54,367 nt of DNA from Granulicella arctica (GCF_025685605.1 NZ_JAGTUT010000007.1:1-54367), one strand, 5' to 3'. Shown: positions 1-8,622, counted from the first letter of the stretch. Notes: generated by a model from the sequence alone, not told the origin. Numbers and translations are program-made.

Positions 1-2976
1 TTTGCGGCTCCAGATGCTAAGGTGAGCTCCGATCGTTTTCGCTCGTTCTCGCATCCCGGGTAAACCCCAATGTCCAGGAATGCCGCCGTTTTGGACGACG
101 ATCGGCTCAATGCCGATGCCATCGTCTTGAACAAGTAGTCGAAGTTCGGCTTCGGTATAGTCCACTTCTACTGTGATTTTGCTTCCCTTTGAGTGTCGGA
201 ACGCGTTGAAGAGCGCTTCTCGACCAAGCTTGCTCAATTCTTCAACAACAATCGGATGAAGGCTTGCTGCTTTGCCATTCACCACAACGCTGAATCTGAT
301 TGAGCCGTCTTGCTGGAACCGTTGACCTGCTTTCGTAAACATGTCAGCGAGGTCAACCAATTCTTCTTCGTGCCGGACGTCCAGCACATGCTCGCGACCC
401 TCCAACATCACATCGTCTGATTGCTCGAGAGCCTGCTCGAAGATCACTCTCGCCGGCTCGTGTCTTGGGAGCTGCGATGTTGCTGTTTGAAAGCGAAGAA
501 GCAAACCCTGCATGCCCTGAAAGAAGGTGTCGTGCAGATCCCTTGCGATCCGCTCCCGTTCGTCCATCTGCGCGATGAGCCGTGCTTTCACCGCCTCAGA
601 GGCTTGCTCAAGGCGCACGGTATACAGGATCCACAGGGAAACTAAGAGTACCGACAGGACGAACAGCTTGAACCAAAGTGTCTGGTAGGGTGCAGCGGCC
701 ACAACGATGTCGAGCGCTGCTCCAGTTGTATTCCACACCCCGTCGTTATTACATGCCATAACGGAGAATCGATAATGCCCTGGGGGAAGCTGGTTGTAAA
801 AGGCACTCCGCCGCGTACCTACCTCCTGCCAGGTATCGTCCTGCCCTTCTAATTTGTAGCGAAACACTACCCTGCGTGGTTGAACGTAGCTGAGTCCGCT
901 GTACTGAATCTCGAGGTCCTTAGTATTTGGAGGCAGCTCAAGCTTTCCAAGAGGAGTGGAAACTCTATGGTCAGCGAGCACTGTGTCGATGTGCACTGGC
1001 GGAGGCCGTGGGTTGTCGCGCAATCGCTCCGGGTCAATCATTTGCAGAACGACACCATTGGTGAACCACAATTTGCCCCCGACAGCCATGGCAGCACTTG
1101 GCTGCCCATCTTGCCCCCCGGGGAAAACACCTTCAAGCCTCCCGAATACGCGAGGGTGTACTCGAAACAGTTCATCTGCCCGAAGTCGTTGAAGGTCACC
1201 GGTGCTGACCCTCAGCAATCCGCACTCGCCAAATAGCCAGAGGTTCCCATCGCTATCGTCGAGTGCGGAGTAGATGGTCGAGCATGGTAAGCCCCGATCT
1301 TGATTCAGCACTCTCCACTGCTGCCTCGTCTTTAGAAAAAGCCCAATCCCCGTGCTGAGGAGCAGGGTGTTGTCGGGCGTTACCCTTAGATCGGTGACAC
1401 CGAAGGAAACGGAGCTTGTTGGAATCTTGACGAAGGACCGTTGCCCATTCTTTAGGTAGCTCAGTTCCCCACTGTTTGCTCCAACCCAAAGTCCACCGTC
1501 CCTATCAGGCGCCAACCACTTTGCTCGATCCTTAGCGGGCAGCTCGATGGTTCGGACAACCTGGTAGTTCTCGATCTGGAGAAGCGTTCTCGCCCCGCTC
1601 CGAGAGAGGACTGCCCAAAGTGCGCCTGTCTCATCCTGTGCAATGGAGCTGATAGTCTCCGCCATGTGCTTCTGATCGCGCTCCCTGCTCGCAGGAACAT
1701 CCCGTACACGGCCGTTGTCATAAACAAGTAGCTGGTTGTCTGAGGCAATCCAGACGCGGTGGCTCCTGTCCTCGTATAAGGCCCGTATAGTCTGCCCAAC
1801 GTTCGCTTGCAGCGGAGTGATTGTGCCGGCGCGCCAAACATCGATGCCCCCATTTTCTGCGATCCAGACCGATCCATCGGGACGCGCAAGCACAGGACCA
1901 TTCAAGCTTCGAGTCAGTCCCCTATGGGGTGTGTAATCCGCCACTGGAATGTCTCGAAAGCAGTCGACTCCTGCGATGGTGGCGACCCAGATGTTGCCCT
2001 CGGCATCCTCGCGCACTGCGTTCACTTGATCGCTGGAAAGCCCGTCACTCATCGTGAAATGATCGGCTTTGCCGTTCCAGATTCGGTACAGCCCTTCATC
2101 CACCGTACCTACCCAGAGCGCACCTTCCCTGTCCCGAAATAGGATGTTTGCAGTAATGCTTGAGCCATGGAAGCCAACAGCGTTGTATCCCTTCCAGCTG
2201 CCGTTCGCGTACTCCTGCACACCGCCGAACATGCCTTTCACGTCTAATGCCGCCAAAATCACTGTGGGCTGCGGAAGGAGATAACGGACACTGCCTTCGC
2301 CTAAAATTGTTTTAGGCTGTTCATTCAGAGATGACTGGACCTTGCCATCACGCCAGGAACGCACCGACGACGAGCCAAACCACTTTGCTCCCGCGCCATC
2401 TTCGGCCAGCGCAGTAGCAAACTTCTCGGGAATCCCCGCGTCTGCACCGAAGCAGCGCAGATCTGAGCCCACGACCTCGCATAAAGGTCCTTTACCATCT
2501 CGAATTCTCAGCCGCGTGACCCATATGGTCCCGTCACTTGCCTCGATTACGGAGCGGATCTCGGCCTGCCAGGTGGATACTTGAAGAAGCTGCCCATGCC
2601 GAATCGCTTGGAGGCCGCCAGGACCACCAAACCAGATTGTTCCATCTCGCGCGAGGACAAGGCTGTTCACACCGGCAATGCTTCTGCTCCTTGCAACGTC
2701 AGGTGAAGTAAACGACCCTCCCACCAGGCGGGTCAGATTGGTGCTGGTCCCCACCCAGATGTATCCATCAGCGTCCTGCAGGATCTGCGTAGGTGTGCCC
2801 TCAAAATTGCCTTCTTCGGTCCGCCACACGTTGTGTGCATATTGATAGAGCGCGCGCTGTGGATCGAGCGCTACAGCGAAGGTGCTCCACGTCGACCCCG
2901 CAAGAAGTAGGGCAAGGATCCTCAGCAGAAGGGCATACCCGCGGGTTCCTTCCGTGCGCAACATCGCGGATTTCAT
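1..2976 (-). CDS. Propeller-type sensor histidine kinase, main part (continues at 54367-54233)
   Basis: Hybrid membrane sensor of the two-component regulator propeller family. The start is the ATG at 2976, preceded by a GGAGG ribosome site. A signal peptide (about residues 1-36) is followed by roughly 650 residues of propeller repeats; typical blades read DADGYIWVGT and DDSDGNLWLF. A Y_Y_Y domain follows (about 670-765), then one membrane segment (about 767-790). The HisKA_3 dimerisation box reads RDLHDTFFQG with the phospho-accepting His at 815. The HATPase domain includes DDGIGI and GHWGLPGMRERA. The frame is open down to base 1 with no stop. The missing C-terminus lies at the other end of the window in the same frame, giving 1036 residues in all. 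The likely partner is the NarL-type regulator that ends just 64 bp from the kinase's own stop codon. The ligand is unknown. Confidence 0.93.
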   Translation of the reverse strand, partial: MKSAMLRTEGTRGYALLLRILALLLAGSTWSTFAVALDPQRALYQYAHNVWRTEEGNFEGTPTQILQDADGYIWVGTSTNLTRLVGGSFTSPDVARSRSIAGVNSLVLARDGTIWFGGPGGLQAIRHGQLLQVSTWQAEIRSVIEASDGTIWVTRLRIRDGKGPLCEVVGSDLRCFGADAGIPEKFATALAEDGAGAKWFGSSSVRSWRDGKVQSSLNEQPKTILGEGSVRYLLPQPTVILAALDVKGMFGGVQEYANGSWKGYNAVGFHGSSITANILFRDREGALWVGTVDEGLYRIWNGKADHFTMSDGLSSDQVNAVREDAEGNIWVATIAGVDCFRDIPVADYTPHRGLTRSLNGPVLARPDGSVWIAENGGIDVWRAGTITPLQANVGQTIRALYEDRSHRVWIASDNQLLVYDNGRVRDVPASRERDQKHMAETISSIAQDETGALWAVLSRSGARTLLQIENYQVVRTIELPAKDRAKWLAPDRDGGLWVGANSGELSYLKNGQRSFVKIPTSSVSFGVTDLRVTPDNTLLLSTGIGLFLKTRQQWRVLNQDRGLPCSTIYSALDDSDGNLWLFGECGLLRVSTGDLQRLRADELFRVHPRVFGRLEGVFPGGQDGQPSAAMAVGGKLWFTNGVVLQMIDPERLRDNPRPPPVHIDTVLADHRVSTPLGKLELPPNTKDLEIQYSGLSYVQPRRVVFRYKLEGQDDTWQEVGTRRSAFYNQLPPGHYRFSVMACNNDGVWNTTGAALDIVVAAAPYQTLWFKLFVLSVLLVSLWILYTVRLEQASEAVKARLIAQMDERERIARDLHDTFFQGMQGLLLRFQTATSQLPRHEPARVIFEQALEQSDDVMLEGREHVLDVRHEEELVDLADMFTKAGQRFQQDGSIRFSVVVNGKAASLHPIVVEELSKLGREALFNAFRHSKGSKITVEVDYTEAELRLLVQDDGIGIEPIVVQNGGIPGHWGLPGMRERAKTIGAHLSIWSRK

Positions 2977-3204
2977 TGAGCACCCTCCTTCGTCTTCGCA
3001 GGCACCCCTGATGTTACCTCCCCAACTTCGCGCAAGGAACTCGAAAGAGCTATCCGTCATTGGCTCTCATGAGGCTCGAAGAAGAGTGCTCGGTGGGCTA
3101 GAATCCCCAAAAAGCGGCCATCCTGAAAGCGTTCTCCGGGTACAACCAGGTCGTTGGTGACTCCTTGTGGTGGTCATCTGATCCAACTTAAGTGAGGGAA
3201 TTCT

Positions 3205-4917
3205 ATGTTCCGGGAAGAGATTAGCCGGTCCAGTTCGGTCATCGTCCCAGACTTCCGTCCAGAACTTGCTTTCCCGAAACTTACAGAAGAACAAATCGAC
3301 AAAGTTCGATTTTATGGAGTTGAAGAGACGCTACCCCCAAACCGACTACTCTTTACCCACGGTGCGCGCGAAACCGATATGTTTGTTGTTCTCGACGGCG
3401 CGATCACAATCTCTCTCCCGGTCGTCGGTGGGGAAAGAAAGATCATCGCGCAGTACAGAAGGTTTGACTTTACCGGCGAACTGGATCTTCTCAATTCGCA
3501 AGGGTCGCTTGGCGAAGCCAAGACGACTTGTAGGAGCCTCGTCCTTCGTATACCTCGCCTTCGATTTCAGCATCTGATGCGCGCCGAAGGAGAGATCGCG
3601 AACGTCATCACCTCTGCGGCAATCTGGCGGCGGGTCGGCATTCTTTGCGAGATCTCCGGTGGCGTGGAGCTGATGGGGAATGCGGGAGATCCGGGAATGC
3701 GGCTAGTGCAGCGTTTTCTCGTTCACAACGGCTATCCCCATCATATCGTCACAATCATCGGCGACGGTACTCGCCAACAAACTGCAAACACCAGCGAGGC
3801 ATTCCCGCAAGTGACGCTCACCGACGGTCGAGTAATGCATCGCCCGACGATTGCGGAGCTGGCCGATGAACTGGGCATCACGGAACGACCTGATGCCGCG
3901 ATGATCTACGATGTGGCGATTGTAGGTGCCGGTCCTGCAGGACTGGCGGCGGCTGTACACGCAGCTTCAGAAGGGCTATGCACGATTGTCGTGGAATCAA
4001 CGGCTCCCGGGGGGCAGGCGGGAACCAGTTCAAAGATCGAAAACTACCTCGGATTCCCGACTGGCGTCTCCGGTCTACAGCTCGCAAGCCGTGCTCACTC
4101 GCAAGCCTTGAAGTTCGGAGTCAAGTTTGCCATCTCAAGAGAAGTCGTAACGGCTGAGCAGGTACATGGAATTCATATCCTTACTCTCTCCGGCAGGATT
4201 CTGCTCCGTGCGCGCTCGGTGGTCGTGGCCTCCGGAGCGCAATACAGACAGCTCGCAGTGCCCGACTATAGTCGCTTTGAAAATCAGGGAATCTACTATG
4301 CCGCCACTGCGATGGAATCGCAGCTTTGCCGCGACCGGCATGTAGTGGTGGTCGGAGGAGGAAACTCCGCAGGACAAGCAGCGCTCTTTCTTTCGGGCTT
4401 CGCATCGCAGGTGCATCTGGTTGTGCGCGGCAAATCATTGTCGACGAGCATGTCGCAATATCTCGTGTCGCGCATCGAAAGCTCGTCTCGCATCACGCTC
4501 TGCACGGAAACAGAGATCGTCAAGTTGGAGGGCGAGAAAAGCCTGGAGTGGGTTAGCTTGAAGGATCTCAGAACCCGGGAGACAATTCGCAAACCGATCA
4601 AAAGCGTGTTTGTGATGATTGGTGCGGAGCCCAATTCCGGATGGCTGTTCGGCACCGTCAAACTGGATCGAAAGGGCTTCATTTTGACAGGGGGTCCAGA
4701 CGCTTTCAGTAGAAGTCCCTACGCGACCAACGTACATGGCCTGTTTGCAGTTGGCGATGTTCGTTCCGACTCTCTTAAACGCGTTGCATCAGCCGTTGGT
4801 GAAGGATCCGTTGTCATTTCTGACGTCCACCGATATCTAGCCGATCTAACCGCGCTTGTAGCTGCGGGAACCCTTCCTCCGATAGGGACACTTCATGGCG
4901 CTCAGGAAGTGATATAG
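3205..4917 (+). CDS. Cyclic-nucleotide-binding domain fused to a thioredoxin reductase-like FAD oxidoreductase
   Basis: 570 residues. About residues 1-130 form a cNMP-binding (Crp-like) beta roll. About 165-230 is a linker region resembling the thioredoxin-like insert of fused regulator/reductase proteins. From residue 233 there is a thioredoxin-reductase fold: FAD-binding IVGAGPAGLAAA, GGQAG, and an NADPH-binding VVVVGGGNSAGQAA near 377. The C-terminal FAD motif is LFAVGDVRSDSLKRV. The redox Cys-x-x-Cys that sits just before the NADPH motif in thioredoxin reductases is missing; this protein has YYAATAM there. It is therefore probably an NAD(P)H-dependent flavoprotein, not a disulfide reductase. 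The start is ATG 3205 with GAGG upstream. It is divergent from the sensor kinase. Confidence 0.88.
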   Translation: MFREEISRSSSVIVPDFRPELAFPKLTEEQIDKVRFYGVEETLPPNRLLFTHGARETDMFVVLDGAITISLPVVGGERKIIAQYRRFDFTGELDLLNSQGSLGEAKTTCRSLVLRIPRLRFQHLMRAEGEIANVITSAAIWRRVGILCEISGGVELMGNAGDPGMRLVQRFLVHNGYPHHIVTIIGDGTRQQTANTSEAFPQVTLTDGRVMHRPTIAELADELGITERPDAAMIYDVAIVGAGPAGLAAAVHAASEGLCTIVVESTAPGGQAGTSSKIENYLGFPTGVSGLQLASRAHSQALKFGVKFAISREVVTAEQVHGIHILTLSGRILLRARSVVVASGAQYRQLAVPDYSRFENQGIYYAATAMESQLCRDRHVVVVGGGNSAGQAALFLSGFASQVHLVVRGKSLSTSMSQYLVSRIESSSRITLCTETEIVKLEGEKSLEWVSLKDLRTRETIRKPIKSVFVMIGAEPNSGWLFGTVKLDRKGFILTGGPDAFSRSPYATNVHGLFAVGDVRSDSLKRVASAVGEGSVVISDVHRYLADLTALVAAGTLPPIGTLHGAQEVI

Positions 4918-5396
4918 CCTGAGGAATCTTGTCTGACGGACGCCAGGATCTCCTCAGACCCCACCTTGATTTCCTTGCGGTCAAACAATGACACAGGAAT
5001 AGCCGCAGTCCTGATGAGGTTAAAGTTAAGGGCTGTTTGCTCGTGACCTGTGGGGTGCTGCTCTCTCCAGAGCTCCAGGAGCAGGGGCGGCATCGCGGAG
5101 AGAGCGGCTCTGGTGCGGTGGATCTTTGCATGGCAAGCAGGACACAATGCCAGCATCAGCTTCAGAATCTACTTGCCCGGCACCCGGTGATGCACGATGA
5201 TCGAGCGCTTGTCCCGACCCGAGGCGTCACAGACCCGGCAACGGTACCCGTCTCGTTCCAGAACCGCTTCTCGCAGCCCTCCAAAATACTCCTCATCCTG
5301 CCTCTTAAGCGTGTAACAGGTTGCACACATGCCGAGCGCGAGTACCTTTGCGTTTCCGCAAGGACAGTGCAAGACCTGCTGACGGCCGCTCTTCAA
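4902..5396 (-). pseudogene. HNH endonuclease gene split by an in-frame TAG
   Basis: Reading from TTG 5396, the first 75 codons give a small zinc-binding N-terminus (CPCGNAK, CATC) and the first part of an HNH fold: ERDGYRCRVCDASG then IIVHHRVPGK. An amber stop (complement of 5167-5169) follows at once. The same frame continues with ILKLMLALCPACHAKIHRT, the rest of the HNH site, and a C-terminal tail ending at 4902. HNH proteins need both halves, so the gene looks inactivated by one substitution, unless the stop is read through. The start overlaps the stop of the upstream serine recombinase (TTGA), which suggests translational coupling. The last 16 bases overlap the end of the convergent flavoprotein gene. 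A second copy of the tail is at 10937-11101. Confidence 0.75.
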
Positions 5397-6001
5397 TTCC
5401 CTTCTCCTGCGACATACCGGTAGAGCGTCTGCCGACTGATTCCAAACTCGACGGCAAGCTTAGTCTTCGACTCTCCTCTACTGACCCGGCTCCGAAGCTC
5501 CTTCGCTTGGATGAGGCTGAGGGAATGCTTTCTCCCAACGTAAGCGCCCTCCCTCAACTTCGCAAGAGCGATCCCCTCTCGCTGCCGCTCACGGATCAGA
5601 TCGCGTTCAAACTGCGCGAACGCTCCCATGACGCTCAAAAGCAGGTGTGACATGGGCGAGTCGGCCCCCGTAAAGGTCAGGTTTTCCTTCTCAAATCGAA
5701 CGTGTACCCCACGCTCTGTTAGACCAAGCACGATTTTGCGGAGGTCGTCCAGATTGCGGGCCAGCCGGTCCATCGCATGACACACAACCGTGTCGCCGTC
5801 GCGAACATACTCCAAAAGAAGCTGAAGTTGGGGACGGTGCATGTCCTTTCCCGAAGCTTTATCAGTGAATCGCTTGTCAACCGTGATGCCGTCGAGCTGG
5901 CGAAGCTCTTTCTGGTCCAGGGCGCTAACGCGAAGGTAGCCGACCATTTGGCCTGGACGCCGCTTCCCTTTTGTCACACTAGGTTCTTTAGCCTTTACCA
6001 T
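5393..6001 (-). CDS. Serine recombinase (resolvase/invertase family)
   Basis: 202-residue small serine recombinase. The catalytic domain carries GYLRVSALDQ with the nucleophile Ser26, the VVCHAMDRLARN segment and the FAQFERDLIRERQREG helix. The C-terminal helix-turn-helix ends in FGISRQTLYRYVAG. Length and layout match Tn3 resolvases and Hin-type invertases. The start ATG 6001 has no clear ribosome site; Met19 (MVGYLRV) is an alternative. Three copies of a TTGTCACA-type motif lie at and just upstream of the start and could be its recombination site. On a plasmid it may resolve multimers. It is coupled to the broken HNH gene downstream. Confidence 0.92.
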   Translation of the reverse strand: MVKAKEPSVTKGKRRPGQMVGYLRVSALDQKELRQLDGITVDKRFTDKASGKDMHRPQLQLLLEYVRDGDTVVCHAMDRLARNLDDLRKIVLGLTERGVHVRFEKENLTFTGADSPMSHLLLSVMGAFAQFERDLIRERQREGIALAKLREGAYVGRKHSLSLIQAKELRSRVSRGESKTKLAVEFGISRQTLYRYVAGEGN

Positions 6002-6055
6002 CTTGTGTCACACTATCAGAAATGCAACCTCTATGAGACGCAATTTTGTCACATA
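5971..6055. repeat. Three TGTCACA-motif repeats at the recombinase start
   Basis: TTGTCACACT (5971-5980), TGTCACACTA (6006-6015) and TTGTCACATA (6046-6055) are in the same orientation within 85 bp and straddle the recombinase start codon. The spacing is about 35 and 41 bp. Resolvase binding sites usually sit beside the resolvase gene and contain repeated subsites, so this is a candidate res/regulatory site. That role is inferred from position and repetition only. Confidence 0.4.
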
Positions 6056-6249
6056 AGCAGCGTCTCGCAGGGGTATACCTCAGCAAAACCAGCGTAATAG
6101 GCGACAACGGCGTTTCTCGAGACCAATGCTGCTTTGCAGCTAAAAAACGCATACCTTCACCATTCGAATGCCTTTTCTCTCTCCTCGAAGCGCTCTGTGC
6201 TGCAGTTCAATGTGGCGCAACCATGCATCTTACGGGTAAAGGAGTATTC

Positions 6250-6711
6250 ATGAGCAAGGAAGCAAACATCGCGGCACAGAAGAAGATGGGCGAGATCATC
6301 AACAGCTACCAGTTCGACAAGCTGAACGAAGTCATGGCTCCCAACGTCAAGGACCACGATCCTGCGGACGACCAGGGCCCCGGCCCTGAAGGATTCGCCC
6401 ATTGGTTTACCCAATTCCATTCCGCCTTCCCCGATTTCAAGATTGCCGTCGAGCACCTCGTCGCTGACGAGGATAACGTGGCCTTCGCCTACACCATCAC
6501 CGGCACGCAGGGCGGCCCGTTCAACGGCATTCCCGCAAGCGGTAAAAAGATCAAGGTTCGCGGGATGCAAATCTCCAAGTTTAATTCGGATGCGAAGATC
6601 GTCGAACGCTGGGGAGCTTCGCACGAAGTTGGCATCCTGCAGCAGATCGGTGGCATGAAGCCGGTTGCACACCTTGACGAGCCGCCCGTCATCTCTGCTC
6701 CAGCCTTGTAA
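6250..6711 (+). CDS. SnoaL-like / ester cyclase family protein
   Basis: 153 residues of the SnoaL-like polyketide cyclase (NTF2-fold) superfamily. Typical features are the N-terminal helix with INSYQFDKLNEVMAPNVKDHDP, the FHSAFPDFKIAVEHLVADED segment, FAYTITGTQGGPF, GIPASGKKIKVRGMQISKF and IVERWGASHE. The frame is open further upstream, but ATG 6250 follows an AAAGGAG ribosome site at the right distance and begins the conserved domain. The reaction is unknown; most relatives are uncharacterised stress or detoxification proteins. It appears to be a single-gene unit followed by a strong hairpin at 6733-6770. Confidence 0.85.
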   Translation: MSKEANIAAQKKMGEIINSYQFDKLNEVMAPNVKDHDPADDQGPGPEGFAHWFTQFHSAFPDFKIAVEHLVADEDNVAFAYTITGTQGGPFNGIPASGKKIKVRGMQISKFNSDAKIVERWGASHEVGILQQIGGMKPVAHLDEPPVISAPAL

Positions 6712-6732
6712 GCATAGATCTCGTCACCTTGA

Positions 6733-6770
6733 GGAGGGGCTCCGTGCGGGAGTACCGCATGGAGACCTCC
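6733..6770 (+). terminator. Strong GC hairpin after the SnoaL-like gene
   Basis: Inner arms CTCCGTGCGG (6740-6749) and CCGCATGGAG (6755-6764) pair at 9 of 10 positions around a 5-base loop. Outer arms GGAGG (6733-6737) and CCTCC (6766-6770) extend the stem. A pyrimidine-rich stretch follows, but there is no clean T-run. It lies 22 bp after the stop codon, so a terminator is the simplest reading. Confidence 0.4.
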
Positions 6771-6907
6771 AGCCCGATCTCTCTTTTACCTGCCGCCTGC
6801 AATCTGCATACTGACCGTCGGCTATGCGTCTGTAGAAAAGCGTATTCTGAAGGGGGCAGCTCGTTTGAACGTGATCCCGTACGGAACCACTCTCAAAAGA
6901 GATCTGC

Positions 6908-7162
6908 ATGGAATTGATTCAGGACTAAACCTTTGAAGGCGAGTTGCTGTCGATTGACGAAAAGCAATTCGTCGATTGCACCCTCATCAACTGCACTTTA
7001 GAGTATCGAGGGCTACCAGTCAGCTTCACGAGAACGCGTATGAGAGGATGCCGCTACGTCTTCTTTGGAAGCGCGCGGAGCACCGTCCATTTCCTGCAGG
7101 GCGTCGGGCTCATGACCCATGTGCTTGGCGAATGGGGGGAGCTTTCGGAGACTGTGAATTAG
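6908..7162 (+). pseudogene. Small conserved protein with a stop at codon 7
   Basis: ATG 6908 opens MELIQD, is interrupted by TAA (6926-6928), and the same frame continues TFEGELLSIDEKQFVDC and so on to the stop at 7160-7162. The C-terminal part has a pentapeptide-like start (DCTLINCTLEYRG) and a conserved RGCRYVFFGSARSTVHFLQG segment. This resembles short bacterial hypothetical proteins that carry an intact N-terminus of the form M-E-x-I-x-D-x-TFEGE. A single change from CAA to TAA would explain the break. Re-initiation at TTG 6944 could still make 72 residues. The function is unknown. Confidence 0.6.
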
Positions 7163-7275
7163 GCTAAGCCGCAGGTTCAGGACCAATCCCGTTCTGCGCA
7201 CATTTAACCAATACGCTCTTCAGCTAGTAGTCCGGCTCTATCCGTGCCGCTAGAGCTCTGGGTCTCAACGGTCGG

Positions 7276-7506
7276 TCAATCGCCTGGCTGGCTATTCTTT
7301 TTGACCAGAGCGACCTTATCAGCCTGCGGACCCTTTTGACCGGTGATCACATCGAATTCGACTGGATCGCCCTCTTTCAAGGTCTTGTAGCCGTCAAGTT
7401 TGATAGAGCTGTAGTGTACGAAAACGTCGTTTCCACTGTCCCGCCCAAGAAAGCCGTAACCCTTCGCACTATTGAACCACTTCACCGTACCTGAGTATTG
7501 AGCCAT
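7276..7506 (-). CDS. Cold-shock domain protein
   Basis: 76 residues, a typical CspA-family single OB-fold RNA/DNA chaperone. RNP1 reads KGYGFLGRD and RNP2 reads VFVHYSSI; the N-terminus is MAQYSGTVKWFNSAKG. The start is ATG 7506, where the conserved domain begins and a GAGG site is placed 8 bases upstream; the open frame further upstream is not conserved. Such proteins melt RNA secondary structure and often respond to cold or stationary phase. It is divergent from the 53-residue gene at 7651. Confidence 0.95.
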   Translation of the reverse strand: MAQYSGTVKWFNSAKGYGFLGRDSGNDVFVHYSSIKLDGYKTLKEGDPVEFDVITGQKGPQADKVALVKKNSQPGD

Positions 7507-7650
7507 GTTCGTACCTCGTTCTTGACCGTGTTTCGGACACGCGGCAGCTAAATGCATGCAGATGGATTGCGATGCGTGGTCTCTCAGTCCCGTCAAGGTT
7601 TGCGCGAGAACGAACAGACCGAGTCCTCACCTTTGTTGGAAAATCTAGAG

Positions 7651-7812
7651 ATGGATTCGCTGGAAAGCTCTCATATCATCGCCGTTGAACGGCATAACAC
7701 CGGGATTGTCATTCAATTTGCGGACGGAAACTGCTTCTTCTATTCGCAAGAGATGCTTCAGAAAATGCAACCCGAGGCGGAAGCCCTGGATGAGTCGAAT
7801 GTCGCCTGGTAA
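7651..7812 (+). CDS. Small conserved hypothetical protein
   Basis: A 53-residue reading frame starting MDSLESSHIIAVERHN, with a beta-strand-rich core GIVIQFADGNCFFYS and an acidic C-terminus. I do not recognise the family. The internal ATG 7651 is chosen because the upstream frame (open from 7552) lies in the cold-shock gene's promoter region and looks non-coding. A single cysteine and no membrane segment are visible. It lies between the cold-shock gene and the Crp/Fnr gene and is followed by a perfect palindrome at 7867-7894. Confidence 0.5.
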   Translation: MDSLESSHIIAVERHNTGIVIQFADGNCFFYSQEMLQKMQPEAEALDESNVAW

Positions 7813-7866
7813 ACGTTAGGGCTTGTCTCTAGTTGCGACAACTTCATTAGGCCTGATCATGTTCCT

Positions 7867-7894
7867 TTGGTCTGTGCGAAGTCGCACAGACCAA
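7867..7894. promoter_or_regulatory. Perfect 13-bp palindrome, Crp/Fnr-like site 1
   Basis: Arms TTGGTCTGTGCGA (7867-7879) and TCGCACAGACCAA (7882-7894) are perfectly complementary around a 2-base centre. The inner 20 bases, TCTGTGCGAAGTCGCACAGA (7871-7890), match a second site at 8803-8822. The TGTG...CACA layout is that of Crp/Fnr operators, and a Crp/Fnr gene lies between the two sites. It sits between two convergent stop codons, so it could also act as a bidirectional terminator. Confidence 0.55.
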
Positions 7895-7911
7895 TTGTTA
7901 TGCAAGACACG

Positions 7912-8622
7912 TCAGGAAGTGAACCCGGTATCGAAATGCAGGAAGTTTTCCAGGTGCTCACGGACCACGCGATAGCACTCACAAGCCTCGTCCTCGAGGC
8001 CTTTGACATCCAAAATCTGAATAGACCCACGATGGTAGTCGATCAAGCCTTTGGCTTTCAGGGCTCCAGCTGCGATAGAGACAGTGGAACGGGTACTCCC
8101 GAGCATCTGGGCAACGAACTCCTGCGCCATTTCTAGATGCTCCTGTTTCGCCCGATCGCCGCAGATGAGTAGCCAGCGTGCCAGGCGTTGCTCGTAGGTA
8201 TGCATCGCGTTACAGGCGGCATTCTGAGTGGAAAGAGTGAGTTGAGACTGAACGTACCTCAAAGCCAAGTGTAGGAATTCACCGTGCCGGCGAAACTCCT
8301 CCTGGGCTGATCGGACGGGTACGGCATAGCCGGACCCACTCAACTGCATGAAGATTCGATTGAAGCTATGTTTGGCACCCATGAGAGCGGAGATGCCAAT
8401 CACCGATTCATAGCCGAACATGCTGGTTTCCACCTGGGCTCCATTCTCGAAGCTTGTGGTCATCGAACCGATGCCTTCTTCCAGAAAAAAGAGGTGCTGA
8501 ATCGGACGGCCCGGCACTTCCAGGTCATAAAGGACGGGAAGGTCGACGCGTCTGAGATGAAGACGACTCAACGTATCTGGATCCAGATGTTGCAGCAGCA
8601 GGTTCTTGAAGTTAGTTGCCAT
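7912..8622 (-). CDS. Crp/Fnr family transcriptional regulator
   Basis: 236 residues: an N-terminal cNMP-type beta roll (about 20-120, VPGRPIQHLFFLEEGIGSMTT), a dimerisation helix with ACNAMHTYEQRLARWLL, and a C-terminal winged helix (MAQEFVAQMLGSTRSTVSIAAGALKAKGLI). The Gly-Glu-x-Ala-Leu-x-x-x-x-Arg-Ala-Ala signature of cAMP binding is not apparent, and there is no Fnr-type N-terminal cysteine cluster, so the signal is unknown. This subtype is common in Acidobacteriota and Alphaproteobacteria. It is a paralogue of the gene at 10033. It is flanked by two near-identical TGTG...CACA palindromes, which suggests autoregulation and control of the divergent receiver-sigma-Crp operon. Confidence 0.9.
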   Translation of the reverse strand: MATNFKNLLLQHLDPDTLSRLHLRRVDLPVLYDLEVPGRPIQHLFFLEEGIGSMTTSFENGAQVETSMFGYESVIGISALMGAKHSFNRIFMQLSGSGYAVPVRSAQEEFRRHGEFLHLALRYVQSQLTLSTQNAACNAMHTYEQRLARWLLICGDRAKQEHLEMAQEFVAQMLGSTRSTVSIAAGALKAKGLIDYHRGSIQILDVKGLEDEACECYRVVREHLENFLHFDTGFTS

